64,000 nucleotides of DNA from Cytophagaceae bacterium (GTDB lineage Bacteria; Bacteroidota; Bacteroidia; Cytophagales; Spirosomataceae): positions 22,827-86,826 of the forward strand of contig JAIXOL010000015.1 of the NCBI GenBank assembly GCA_027486845.1. Direction: 5' to 3'. Below, piece after piece: positions 24,837 through 35,300 of this stretch. The notes under the pieces were generated by a model. The model was not told the origin of the DNA. It ran no database searches and saw only the letters and a list, made by a program, of their open reading frames with translations. Each line of letters starts with the position of its first letter. Positions within the stretch are counted from its first letter, which is position 1. The translations under genes and the position numbers were made by a program.

Positions 24837-27659
24837 TTAAAAGTCTTCAACTGCCGTCAAAGTTACTTTTTCAAGCAAGCCTGAATCTCTTGGTTGCCAA
24901 TTTAGGGTCGTAAAATAGCCATCTTTTCCCAAATTTGGTCGTAACCTTGCTGATACGTTAATATTATAAAACTTTTGCCAAACTTCGCCTTGTTTTTCAA
25001 TCGCAATTACTCGGTTTGCCATGGAGTTTGAAACATTTATTACTAAAGTATTCTGTGTTTTTAGTAATGAAATTGGTACAAAAACTTTGTAAGTTGGGCC
25101 AATTAAAGTTCCTAAAAACTGACCATTGACTGTAACGGTTGCACTTTCGGCAACTTTGCCTAAATCGAGCCAATAGCCTGCTGATGAGCCATTTGGTTTT
25201 GCAAAGTCAATAGAATAAGAAGCTGTTCCGGAAAAATTTTTGTAGGCATCTCCTTCCAATTTTGTCCACGAGCCGAGTGATTTTGTTTCTACAGTTTTTG
25301 GTAATTCTGGGCCACCTTCTAGGAAACTGATTTTCCATGTTCCTGTCAATTCTTGTGCTTCACCTTTTGGTTTATAATACGCATAATTTACTCCCGAAAC
25401 TGGTGTTTTGTAAGTTTCAATAAGGCAAGATTCGCCTGCCGCCAATTGTAGATAAATTTCGTTGGATTTTGCGTTGTATTTTGCCATGCCTAGGGTTTCG
25501 CTCATTGGGTTATACAAAGCGGCCGATTGTGCATTAACCGAAAGTTTTACCCAACCATCAAATGCTTTTGATGTTTTGTTGTTTACGAAATAGTAATTGC
25601 CTTTTGTATGCGTTTTTCTGACAAACTGCAAGCCGTTATCAATCATTGTTTCTCGGTAAATTTTAGAAAAAACCATCATTTCGTCTAAGTTTTCTCCTAC
25701 TAAAAACGAACCTTGACCGATTTTTGCTTGACTGAAACCTGCGGTGATTTTTACAAAATTTAATTCAGCCAATAAAGATTTAAACTTACTTCTTCGTGCG
25801 TCTAAATTACCCAAACCCGGTACATCAGCAGGAAGTTTTTTATGGAAAATAATATTTGCACCTTGTTTTGCTAAAGCAACTAATTTTTCAAAAGTTTCGA
25901 GAGGAACTTGCTCACTTTCAGCCAATAAGATGGTTTTGTAGCTTATTCCGCCCGTTAGGACTGCTTGGTTTTTAGTGCTTAAATTTCCGATTTGTTTGTC
26001 AGAAATAAAATCAAAACCATAGCCTCGGTCGAGGAGTTTTTGACCTAATTCTTTAAAATCTGTGCCGTTAAATTCGGGCGTTACACCATCGAAATGCTCC
26101 AATAAACCTTTGGGAGAAGGTTCGGTTAGTCGGTCGGTAATGGGAAAGTAGAACAGCACATCATTATTGCCTTTGCTATCTTGCAAGAAAGTTTGGCAAC
26201 GAGCTACGTAATTATTCAATTTGCCAAAATCTTTCCAAAAAGGATTATGAGGTGTGAAATGTACGGCAGCATAAAACAACCAACCTGGAAAAGCCGCTTC
26301 TTTGGGCGAATAATTTGTGCCGTGATAAAAAATGTGATTTACACCACCGACCATGAAAAGGTCCAAAGCACGTTTTATATCAGATAAATTTGAAATAAAG
26401 TGTTCGTTTTCCCAAGTAGCCGATTCCGAAGAAGTGAGTTTTTTGCCCGTAACATTAGCTGCCGACGATGCAAATTTTATTCTCAATAAATCTGTCCCTT
26501 CTATTTCTGGAATGTCAACAACGCTATATAAATCTAAAGTATTTGCTGGTGAACCGTGGGCTTGATTTCTTACGATTTTGCCTCTTGCATGAGCCCAATT
26601 TGTCCATTCAGAAGTATATTTTTCAAGAATCAAATCACCGATTGTTGCTCTGTAATCAAACAAAACTCTGTGATTGAGGTCGGTATTTTCTTTGCTAAAA
26701 AGATTCGGTAAATGATTGCGGAGGTCGTAGCCTCGACGAGTTTTAAACTCATCGAAAAGAGCTTCTGTCCAATCAGCTTGTCCACGAGCATCATCAACTT
26801 CGTAAGAATCATTGAAGAACGCTCGCATACTTGAAATATCGGTTTTTGCAAAAGCCTTATCAAACGCTGAAAGATAATTTTTAATAGCTTTTGCCGAAAA
26901 ATGGTCAATTACATCACCTTCGCCACCTGGGCCAGCACGCTCAACCATTTTGCCATGAAATCCTTGAAAAATTGCATAAAGTGTCCAATTTCCTGCGGGA
27001 GCCTGCCAGTTTAATTTTCCTTCTTTGTTTACTTTTTCGGTCAGATTTAACACTTCTTTCCTATCTGAATAAGCCATTAAAGTTTGTATTGGCAGTACTT
27101 GCTCGAAACGTACTTGGTCGATGGCCAATTCTTGCAAATTGTCATTTTTTGAAATGGGATATTTTAAATCTTTAAGTTCGGTTTTCTTTGGCAAAACATA
27201 CCTTAAAATCGGTTGCTGTACAAAAGTGATGTTCTCATTCAGCGTTTCGCCTTCTTTTAGTTGATATGTTTTATGAAAAACTGCTTTACAAGCATCTTCT
27301 GGCGTAACCCAACGACCACCAAAAGGCCAACCTGAAGCATTAGCCAAGTCGATGCCCATGCCGAGGCGAGTGCCTTCTTTGAGGGTATGCTTAAACATAT
27401 CGACCCATTTGGGCGAAAGAAAATCTATAAACTGCGATTCGTAGCCTTTTACGCCATAAATTGGTGTGACTTCTAGACCTCCTAAACCTGCTTTTTTGTA
27501 AACTTCCATATTGTAAGTTAGGTCTTTTGGATTCACGGCATTGCCTTCCCACCACCATCTCGACCACGGCTTTGATTGCTGCGTAATGGGCTTCCATTTT
27601 GGTTGAGCAGCAGCAATTGTGCTTGCGAGAAGTATGATTGTAAATGTTTTATTGAGCAT
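24837..27659 (-). CDS. GH106-like glycosyl hydrolase (putative alpha-L-rhamnosidase)
   Basis: I start at the ATG at 27659 (MLNKTFTIILLASTIAAAQ), a good signal peptide; the frame extends seven codons upstream. The 940-residue exported protein opens with KPWSRWWWEGNAVNPKDLTY and GGLEVTPIYGVKGYE, the hallmark N-terminus of GH106-related enzymes. MGIDLANASGWPFGGRWVTP and FFNDSYEVDDARGQADW follow in the catalytic barrel. The C-terminus is a beta-sandwich (GYWLDLGKVAESATVTVNGQ) of the galactose-binding type. The family removes alpha-L-rhamnose from plant or bacterial polysaccharides. No SusC/SusD pair is nearby, so this is not a classical utilisation locus. The substrate is inferred only. Confidence 0.85.
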   Translation of the reverse strand: MLNKTFTIILLASTIAAAQPKWKPITQQSKPWSRWWWEGNAVNPKDLTYNMEVYKKAGLGGLEVTPIYGVKGYESQFIDFLSPKWVDMFKHTLKEGTRLGMGIDLANASGWPFGGRWVTPEDACKAVFHKTYQLKEGETLNENITFVQQPILRYVLPKKTELKDLKYPISKNDNLQELAIDQVRFEQVLPIQTLMAYSDRKEVLNLTEKVNKEGKLNWQAPAGNWTLYAIFQGFHGKMVERAGPGGEGDVIDHFSAKAIKNYLSAFDKAFAKTDISSMRAFFNDSYEVDDARGQADWTEALFDEFKTRRGYDLRNHLPNLFSKENTDLNHRVLFDYRATIGDLILEKYTSEWTNWAHARGKIVRNQAHGSPANTLDLYSVVDIPEIEGTDLLRIKFASSAANVTGKKLTSSESATWENEHFISNLSDIKRALDLFMVGGVNHIFYHGTNYSPKEAAFPGWLFYAAVHFTPHNPFWKDFGKLNNYVARCQTFLQDSKGNNDVLFYFPITDRLTEPSPKGLLEHFDGVTPEFNGTDFKELGQKLLDRGYGFDFISDKQIGNLSTKNQAVLTGGISYKTILLAESEQVPLETFEKLVALAKQGANIIFHKKLPADVPGLGNLDARRSKFKSLLAELNFVKITAGFSQAKIGQGSFLVGENLDEMMVFSKIYRETMIDNGLQFVRKTHTKGNYYFVNNKTSKAFDGWVKLSVNAQSAALYNPMSETLGMAKYNAKSNEIYLQLAAGESCLIETYKTPVSGVNYAYYKPKGEAQELTGTWKISFLEGGPELPKTVETKSLGSWTKLEGDAYKNFSGTASYSIDFAKPNGSSAGYWLDLGKVAESATVTVNGQFLGTLIGPTYKVFVPISLLKTQNTLVINVSNSMANRVIAIEKQGEVWQKFYNINVSARLRPNLGKDGYFTTLNWQPRDSGLLEKVTLTAVEDF

Positions 27660-27672
27660 ATTTTTATTTTTC

Positions 27673-27753
27673 TTTACCACGGAGGCACGGATTTTAAGAT
27701 TTACACAGAGAACTCTTCGTGTAAATTCGTGTTCTCTGTGTCTCCGTGGTAAA
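27673..27753. repeat. CACGGAG/CTCCGTG palindromic repeat, copy 1
   Basis: Arms TTTACCACGGAGGCAC and GTGTCTCCGTGGTAAA enclose repeated ACACAGAG/CTCTGTGT units. A related element lies at 29491-29586, on the other side of the Gfo/Idh/MocA gene, and a CACTAAG variant lies at 55649-55700. The rest of the 27660-28095 gap shows no gene. Confidence 0.75.
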
Positions 27754-28095
27754 CTTTAAAAAGAGAAATAGCGACGCGAGAATTCGGCGTCGGATATCAA
27801 GTTTTTTTGATTGATAGAGATTTGGAAATATTGATAGTAAATATACAAATAATTATATGACAAAATAAATAAATCTACTATTCGATACTCTCCTGTGGTC
27901 ACACGGATTAGGTATGAGTATAGTCGATAGCCACTTGAAACTTGTCGAAAGTTTCGATTTACTAAATTTTTTTAAAATAAAATCGCTCAAAATATTTAAA
28001 AAAGCCTTTTTTTGCACTAATTTCATATTGTCAAAAATATTCACCCTGTAATATTGCTATTTGTGATATTACTTAAAATCTATCTTCAATTCATC

Positions 28096-29472
28096 ATGCA
28101 ATCATCACGTAGAAAATTTATCAAAGGCGTAGGAGCAGCATCGGTTTTGTTGGCTACCGATACCTTTGCCAAACCTTTCAATATTATTAAAGATTTAAAG
28201 AAAATTAGCCCTAACGATAAGCTTCGTTTTGCAACAATTGGCTTTGGAATTCAAGGGCATGGCGATACTCGTGCAGCTCTCCGAAATCCCGATGTTGAGT
28301 TTGTCGCAGCAGCCGATTTATACGATGGTCGATTACTTCATGCCAAAGAAGCTTTCAATAAAGACCTTTTTACAACTCGTGATTACCGAGAAATCTTAGA
28401 CCGCAAAGATATTGATGCAGTAATTGTAGCAACTCCTGATCACTGGCACGACCATATCAGTATTGCAGCCATGAAAGCGGGCAAAAATGTATATTGCCAA
28501 AAACCAATGGTGCAACACATTGACGAAGGCCATGCGATGATTGATACTTGGAGAAAAACTGGCAAAACAGTACAAGTTGGAAGTCAGCCAAGTAGCGGAG
28601 CCGCTTATGCCGAAGCTCGCAGATTGATGAGTACGGGAGCTATCGGAGATTTGAATTTTATAGAAGCTACTTATGACAGATACAATGCTTTGGGTGCGTG
28701 GACTTACTCGATTCCGCCCGATGCCTCAGCGAAAACGATTGATTGGGATACTTTCTTGGGCGATGCTCCAAAACGTCCATTCGATGCAACTCGTTTCTTC
28801 CGTTGGAGAAATTACCGTGATTATGGCACAGGCGTAGCAGGCGATTTATTTGTGCATTTGATTACAGGTATGCATTACGCAACTGGTGCAATCGGACCAG
28901 AAAGAATCTTTGCTTCGGGCGAATTGAGCTACTGGAAAGATGGACGTGATGTGCCTGATGTAATGGTGACGGTGCTTGACTATCCTGATACTGAAAAACA
29001 TACGAAATTTCAAGCGGTGTTGCGAGTAAACTTTGCTAATGCAGGAGCAATTAAAAACGTAACTCGTATTGTAGGAACTGAAGGCGAAATTTTGTGGAAT
29101 GCACAAGGCTTGACATTAACGAAACGTAAATTGCCAAAAGCTCCAGGCTATGGTGCAGGTGAAAGCTACGCTACTTTCTCGAACGATATGCAAGCCGAAT
29201 ATAAAAAAGAATACGATGCTAAATATGCAGAGTCTGACCGTGTAGCTCCACCAGTGGAAGAAATAAAATACGAAACTCCAAAAGAAGACGACCCACACGC
29301 ACAACATTTCAAAAATTTCTTTGATAATGTGCGTAAGGGAAGTCAAGAAACTGCCCAAGACCCTGTTTTCGGTTTCCGTGCAGCAGCACCAGCGTTGGCT
29401 TGTAATTTGAGTTATTTTGATAAGAAAATCATCAACTGGGACCCAGTTGCTATGAAAGTTAAGAAAAAATAA
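28096..29472 (+). CDS. Gfo/Idh/MocA family oxidoreductase, Tat-exported
   Basis: This is a 458-residue protein. I choose the ATG at 28096 because it gives a twin-arginine signal, MQSSRRKFIKGVGAASVLLA, so the enzyme is exported folded. The Rossmann domain has LRFATIGFGIQGHGDTRAAL and the NAD(P) acidic residue in FVAAADLYDGR. The family EKP motif is QKP in NVYCQKPMVQH, with the Lys kept. The substrate-domain His is probably in GDLFVHLITGMHYATGA. The C-terminus (FKNFFDNVRKGSQ) is typical of sugar-oxidising members. It is divergent from the GH106-like gene, so a shared role in sugar release and oxidation is plausible but unproven. Confidence 0.88.
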   Translation: MQSSRRKFIKGVGAASVLLATDTFAKPFNIIKDLKKISPNDKLRFATIGFGIQGHGDTRAALRNPDVEFVAAADLYDGRLLHAKEAFNKDLFTTRDYREILDRKDIDAVIVATPDHWHDHISIAAMKAGKNVYCQKPMVQHIDEGHAMIDTWRKTGKTVQVGSQPSSGAAYAEARRLMSTGAIGDLNFIEATYDRYNALGAWTYSIPPDASAKTIDWDTFLGDAPKRPFDATRFFRWRNYRDYGTGVAGDLFVHLITGMHYATGAIGPERIFASGELSYWKDGRDVPDVMVTVLDYPDTEKHTKFQAVLRVNFANAGAIKNVTRIVGTEGEILWNAQGLTLTKRKLPKAPGYGAGESYATFSNDMQAEYKKEYDAKYAESDRVAPPVEEIKYETPKEDDPHAQHFKNFFDNVRKGSQETAQDPVFGFRAAAPALACNLSYFDKKIINWDPVAMKVKKK

Positions 29473-29490
29473 GCGTTTTATTTCTGTTTT

Positions 29491-29586
29491 AACCACGGAG
29501 TTTCACTGAGTTTTACACAGAGTCTCACAAAGTTTTAAAAAACATCGTGTAACTCAGTGCCTTAACATCGTGCAACTCCGTGGTTT
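29491..29586. repeat. CACGGAG/CTCCGTG palindromic repeat, copy 2
   Basis: AACCACGGAGTT and AACTCCGTGGTT are the outer arms; inside, CACTGAGTT pairs with AACTCAGTG. It follows the Gfo/Idh/MocA stop codon by 18 nt and may double as its terminator. Confidence 0.75.
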
Positions 29587-29628
29587 ATTATTTAATTTGT
29601 ACAAAATTTCAAACAAACTATTACCATA

Positions 29629-30414
29629 ATGCTTAAAAAAACAGCTATACTTCTTCTTTTGCTTGCAATTTCCTTACAGGGTTTTTCTTGGGGTTCGACT
29701 GGGCATCGAGTAGTTGGGCAAATTGCAAATTCTTATCTTTCGTGTAAAGCAAAACGAAATATTCGTAAAATTTTGGGTTCAGAATCAGTTGCTATTTCGA
29801 GCAATTGGGCGGATTTTATAAAGTCTGATACTTCATTCAAATATTTAGATTCGTGGCACTATATCAATGTCAAAACAGGTCTAAACAATGCAGAATTTAC
29901 AAAATATTTGCAGGAGGATACCAAAACTGACGCTTACACAAAACTTAATTTTTTGATTGGTGAATTAAAAAACAAGAAAACCAGTCTCGAACAAAAACGT
30001 TTTTATCTACGTCTGCTTATTCACATTGCGGGCGATATTCACCAACCCATGCACGTAGGCCGTTTTGAAGATTTAGGCGGAAACAGAATCAAAGCTTTTT
30101 GGTTTGCCGATGCCACAAACCTACATGCTCTTTGGGATACTAAATTGATTGAGTTTCAAAACTTGAGCTATACTGAATATTCGGCGAATATCAACCACGT
30201 AAGTAAGCAACAACGCAGTGTATGGCAAAAACAGCCTATGACTGAATGGTTTTTCGAGTCGTATCAGTTGGCTGATAAATTATATGCAGGAATCAAAACC
30301 CAAGAGCCACGATTAAGCTATCGCTACGACTTTGAAAACGTAGAAATGCTTAATCAACAGCTTTTGAAAGGCGGTATAAGATTGGCTGGTTTGCTGAATG
30401 AGGTTTTTAAATAG
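29629..30414 (+). CDS. S1/P1 family zinc nuclease
   Basis: This 261-residue protein is secreted; the signal peptide ends just before the mature N-terminal Trp in GFSWGSTGHRVVGQIANS. In this family, the main-chain of that Trp and the His (GH) bind the zinc cluster. Other zinc ligands are visible: Asp in SNWADFIKSD, His in DSWHYINV, the His/Asp set in LLIHIAGDIHQPMHVGRFED, and the His/Asp pair in NLHALWDTKLIE. All expected ligands seem intact. The family cleaves single-stranded nucleic acids and 3'-nucleotides at the periplasm or outside the cell, often for phosphate scavenging. It is a single gene with a downstream terminator. Confidence 0.93.
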   Translation: MLKKTAILLLLLAISLQGFSWGSTGHRVVGQIANSYLSCKAKRNIRKILGSESVAISSNWADFIKSDTSFKYLDSWHYINVKTGLNNAEFTKYLQEDTKTDAYTKLNFLIGELKNKKTSLEQKRFYLRLLIHIAGDIHQPMHVGRFEDLGGNRIKAFWFADATNLHALWDTKLIEFQNLSYTEYSANINHVSKQQRSVWQKQPMTEWFFESYQLADKLYAGIKTQEPRLSYRYDFENVEMLNQQLLKGGIRLAGLLNEVFK

Positions 30415-30434
30415 GAATATCCATTCTGATAGAG

Positions 30435-30469
30435 AAAAGGCTCTTACTTTTAATAGTAGGAGCTTTTTT
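30435..30469 (+). terminator. Intrinsic terminator of the S1/P1 nuclease gene
   Basis: AAAAGGCTCTTACT and AGTAGGAGCTTTTTT pair with one G-U and one mismatch, and end in a T run, 20 nt past the stop codon. Confidence 0.75.
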
Positions 30470-30699
30470 GTTTTAATAGGAAATCAAGAAAAAATTATAA
30501 TTTATGGAGTCCTAAAGTTGGTTTTCGATTTTCTAATAAAATTCTAATTTTTTACAATAACCTCTCTTTTTAGCTATTTCAAGGCTTTTTTGCTATTTTT
30601 AGCTATGAAAATTGCTTTGTGGTATTTTTCTATAATTCAACAATTCTCATTTTCGACTTGTTTAAATTATATTTGCTAAACAAAAAGAACCGTTGAATC

Positions 30700-31011
30700 G
30701 TGAGGAAGAAAATCATTGATAAAATTTATATCGTGCTATTGCTAACTACTATCTTTTCTAGTAGTTATATAATGCTATGTGATATGGCTTCAAAAGATGG
30801 TGTTTCTTGTACGGATACAGACATAGAATTACTCGAAGATAGCAATATGGCTGATTCGGGTGAAACCAACGTTGAGCAGATTGATGAAAGCCTAATTGAA
30901 CAGATTTACGCATTTCACTTCTGCCATTTTTCGGCACTTTTCAACAAATTCTCTTACCTACAAAATACTTGCGAAATATACTTAGGGCATAATACTCCAC
31001 CTCCTAAGTAA
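30700..31011 (+). CDS. Small hypothetical protein preceding the RND efflux operon
   Basis: This is a 103-residue protein with a GTG start (MRKKIIDKIYIVLLLTTIFS); no ATG lies upstream in frame. The N-terminal 24 residues look like a signal peptide or membrane anchor. A short acidic middle (TDIELLEDSNMADSGE) follows, then a conserved-looking tail with YAFHFCHFSALF, one more Cys, and GHNTPPPK at the end. I recognise no family. It ends 197 nt before the RND adaptor gene on the same strand and could be part of that unit, perhaps as a small periplasmic metal- or drug-sensing protein. That role is a guess based on the Cys/His pattern and position. Confidence 0.6.
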   Translation: MRKKIIDKIYIVLLLTTIFSSSYIMLCDMASKDGVSCTDTDIELLEDSNMADSGETNVEQIDESLIEQIYAFHFCHFSALFNKFSYLQNTCEIYLGHNTPPPK

Positions 31012-31208
31012 TTTTTACTTACACCTATTTTATTACTTGTTATTTTGACAACAAACGCTTTTGCCAAATTTAATTTGGTATAAGTTGGTTTGATGTACGA
31101 CTTTAGTAATCATTTTTGACTTTCAAAGAAAACTTTGTGGGTCAAATATAATTGCTATAATTTCAAAATACTCCAATTGATTATCTAAGCTTTACAATTG
31201 ACCAAAGA

Positions 31209-32348
31209 ATGAAAATGAAACACGCACTGTTAGGTATTTGTACGGTAATTATTGTATCGTCTTGTGCCAATGAAGAAACCAAACAAACACAAGTTGCAGA
31301 GAATTATCCAGTTACTTCTCCCATCAAAATTGACACAACGCTGTCAACTGATTATGTGGCCGAAATCAACGCTATCCAGAATGTAGAAATCCGAGCCAGA
31401 ATTAAAGGATATTTAGATAAAATATTCATCGACGAAGGAAAATATGTAAAACAAGGACAGCTACTCTTTACGATTTACAACCCCGAACTCAACGAAGAAA
31501 TTGCCAAAGCAAGTGCTGTTTTGAAAAGTATTATTACCGAAGAAAAAGCCGCCGAAATAGCACTAAGCAACGTAAAAAGACTCGTTGAGAAAAACGTGGT
31601 ATCAAATACCGAATTAAAGGCTGCTGAAAATAAAGTTGAGATGATGAAAGCCAAAGTGGAGGAAGCAAAGGCACACGAATCATACACGAAAATCCAACTT
31701 ACTTACACCCAAGTAAAAGCACCTTTTAGTGGAATCGTGAATAGAATTCCCAATAAAATAGGCTCTTTGATTGAAGACGGAACGCTCTTAACGAATATCT
31801 CGAATAATGGAGAAGTATTTGCCTATTTCGATGTTTCGGAAAAAGAATACCTCAATTATATGACAAATTTCAAGGAAAATGCTCACAATTCGAGCAATGT
31901 GACTTTGATTTTGGCCAATGGCGAAGAACATCCATTTAAAGGAAAAATCGAAACTACCGAAGGAGAAATCGACCAAAGTACAGGAAATATCGCTTTCAGA
32001 GCTAGATTCAATAATCCTGAAAAAATATTGAAACATGGTGCGAGTGGTAAAGTCAGATTATTAAAAAACTACAAAAATGCCTTGATTATTCCACAAAAAG
32101 CAACCTTCGAAATTCAAGACCGGATGTATGTGTATGTGCTTGATAATAAAAATCAAGTGCAGACAAAAGCAATTACTTCCAAGCACCGAATTCCACATTA
32201 CTACATCTTAGAATCTGGATTGGATGAAGGCGATAAAATTATTTATGAGGGTATTCAGAATATCAAAGATGGAATGACCGTAAAACCACAATTTATGGAG
32301 ATGAATGAGATTTCTAAAGAATTAACTTACGTCAACACACCAGAATAA
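31209..32348 (+). CDS. RND efflux periplasmic adaptor (membrane fusion protein), lipoprotein
   Basis: This 379-residue protein has a lipoprotein signal MKMKHALLGICTVIIVSSCA, so it is anchored to the inner membrane facing the periplasm. The barrel-sandwich half-motifs are VEIRARIKGYLDKIFIDEGK and VKAPFSGIVNRIPNKIGSLI. Between them lies an alpha-helical hairpin (about 85-150, IAKASAVLKSIITEEKAAE). The beta-barrel domain follows, ending in a membrane-proximal domain (DEGDKIIYEGIQNIKDGMTV). It bridges the pump encoded 14 nt downstream and the TolC-like protein. It is the first gene of an adaptor-pump-outer membrane operon. Confidence 0.93.
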   Translation: MKMKHALLGICTVIIVSSCANEETKQTQVAENYPVTSPIKIDTTLSTDYVAEINAIQNVEIRARIKGYLDKIFIDEGKYVKQGQLLFTIYNPELNEEIAKASAVLKSIITEEKAAEIALSNVKRLVEKNVVSNTELKAAENKVEMMKAKVEEAKAHESYTKIQLTYTQVKAPFSGIVNRIPNKIGSLIEDGTLLTNISNNGEVFAYFDVSEKEYLNYMTNFKENAHNSSNVTLILANGEEHPFKGKIETTEGEIDQSTGNIAFRARFNNPEKILKHGASGKVRLLKNYKNALIIPQKATFEIQDRMYVYVLDNKNQVQTKAITSKHRIPHYYILESGLDEGDKIIYEGIQNIKDGMTVKPQFMEMNEISKELTYVNTPE

Positions 32349-32362
32349 GCCCACCGAAAACT

Positions 32363-35300
32363 ATGTTTACTAATTTCATAAATAGACCAGTTTTGTCGTT
32401 GGTCATATCTTTGTTTATCGTGATTTTGGGTGTATTGGCCATGATGGGTCTTCCCATTACACAATATCCTGATATTGCTCCGCCAGCCGTAACTGTTACA
32501 ACCAAATATACAGGGGCAAATTCTGAGGTTTGTGCCAAAGCCGTAGTAACTCCACTTGAGCGTGCCATTAATGGTGTGCCAGGAATGACATACATGACTT
32601 CTACTTCAGGAAACGATGGAACGAGTTTGATTCAAGTATATTTTGAGGTAGGAACTGACCCCGATGTAGCAGCCGTTAACGTACAAAATCGTGTAACGAC
32701 TGTTCTCGACGAATTACCCGAAGAAGTAATCAAGGCGGGGGTTTCGACCGAAAAAGAGGTAAATTCAATGCTCATGTACATTAACCTAATCAGCAATGAC
32801 CCAACCGTTGACGAGAAATTTATCTACAATTTTGCCGATATTAATGTTTTGGCAGAACTTAAGCGTATTGATGGCGTTGGTTTTGCCGATATTATGGGTT
32901 CTCGTGAATATGCTATGCGTGTGTGGCTCAAGCCTACTCGTATGGACGCTTATCAGATTTCGGCTGAAGATATAATAAAAGCTCTCAAAGAACAAAATGT
33001 AGAGGCTGCCCCCGGAAAGATAGGTGAAAGTTCGGGACGTCAGGCTCAGTCGATGCAATATGTATTGCGATATACGGGTAAAATGACCACCAAAGAACAG
33101 TACGAAAATGTAGTAATTAAGGCAACTGAAAGTGGTGAAATGTTGCGTTTGAAAGATGTGGCCGATTTAGAATTTGGCTCGCTCGATTATGATGTACTTT
33201 CAAAAGAAAATGGCAAGCCTTCGGCTGCGATTGTATTGAAACAACGGCCAGGCTCAAATGCCAGCGAGGTAATTCAGAATATAAAAGACCGTTTGGCTTA
33301 TTTGAAAGAAACTTCTTTCCCCCCGGGAATGAGCTACACAGTTAGTTATGACGTTTCGAGATTTTTAGATGCTTCCATTAGTGAGGTGTTAAAAACACTC
33401 ATTGAAGCCTTCCTTTTGGTGGCAATCGTAGTGTTTTTATTCTTACAAGATTTCCGATCAACGCTCATTCCTGTGTTGGCCGTACCAGTTTCTTTGGTCG
33501 GAACGTTCGCATTTATGCAACTTTTTGGCTTTTCTATCAACTTGCTTACACTTTTTGCTTTGGTTTTGGCAATTGGTATCGTGGTTGATAATGCCATTGT
33601 AGTTGTGGAGGCAGTTCATGCCAAAATGCAGGAAAAACACCTCGGCGCCCGTGAAGCAACCATCGAATCAATGAAGGAAATCAGTGGAGCAATTGTGGCT
33701 ATTACGCTCGTAATGTCAGCAGTGTTTGTGCCAGTGGCATTTTTATCGGGGCCGGTAGGTGTTTTTTACCGACAGTTTTCTGTTACGATGGCCATTTCGA
33801 TTGTTATTTCTGGCGTAAATGCTCTTACACTCACGCCTGCTTTGTGTGCGATTATGCTCAAAAACACACACGGAGAGCATCAAAAAGAAAATTTCCTGAC
33901 TCATTTCTTCCATAAATTCAATAATGGCTACGATAAACTTTCCGACCGTTATGGCAGTTTGCTACGCCTAATTGCCAATCGCCGTTTGGTGACTGTCTTA
34001 GTTTTGGGTGGATTCTGTGTGGCTACGTGGGGCGTTGGTAGTGTTTTGCCAACCAGTTTTATTCCGACCGAAGACCAAGGAACAATCTACGCCAATGTGA
34101 CAACGCCAGTAGGAGCAACCCTTGAGCGTACGGAAGAAGTAATGAATGAAGTAGATAAAATTGCCCAAACTATTAAGGAAGTTGAGTCGGTTTCGAGTTT
34201 ATCGGGTTTTAGTATGATGACCGATGGCGTGGGAGCATCGTTTGGTATGAGTACAATCAGCCTAAAACCATGGAAAGAACGCAAGGCAACCGCCAACGAT
34301 ATTATTGAGCAATTAATCGAAAAAACGAAGCACATCAAAGATGCTGAAATTCAGTTTTTCCCGCCGCCCGCCGTACCAGGTTTTGGTAATGCCAGTGGAT
34401 TTGAGGTTAGATTATTAGATAAAACTGGTTCGGGCAAACTTCAAAAAACGGCCGAAGTTGCCGAAAAATTTATTAGTGAACTAAAAAAGCGTCCCGAAAT
34501 CAAAGATGTTTTTTCGAGTTTCAATCCCAATTTTCCACAATATATGATTCATATTGACCAAGATGTAGCGGCTAAAAAGGGTATTTCTGTGGACGTCGCC
34601 ATGAGCAATTTGCAGTCGTTGATTGGTAGTTTTTATGCCACAAACTTCATTTTGTTTGGGAAAATGTATAAAGTAATGATTCAGGCCGATCCTAAATACC
34701 GAGCATTGCCCGATGATATTATGAAGCTACGCATCAAAAATAAAAATGGCGAAATGGTACCTTACGCTATTTTTAGTCGCATCGAGCGTGTGTATGGCCC
34801 CGAGCAATTGACTCGCTATAATATGTATGTATCGGCCATGCTCAACGGTGAAGCTGCCTCAGGATATAGTTCTGGCGAAGCAATCAAAGCTATTGAAGAA
34901 GTAGCTAAAACTGCCTTGCCACGTGGCTATGCCTACGAATGGTCGGGTATGACTCGTGAAGAGGTGCTTTCCGGCAATCAAGTGGTTTATATTTTTGCCA
35001 TCTGTTTATTATTCGTTTATCTATTACTTTCTGCCCAATACGAAAGTTTCCTTTTGCCGCTGCCTGTTATTTTATCCTTGCCAGTGGGCATCTTTGGTTC
35101 ATTGTTTTTCTTATACACTTTTGGTTTAGAAAACAACATTTACGCCCAAGTGGCAATGGTCATGCTCATCGGTTTGTTGGGTAAAAATGCCATTTTGATT
35201 GTAGAATTTGCCATTCTCCAGCAAAAACAAGGCAAAAGCGTACTCGAAGCAGCTGTTGGCGGTGCAGTGGCACGTTTCCGTCCAATCTTGATGACATCCT

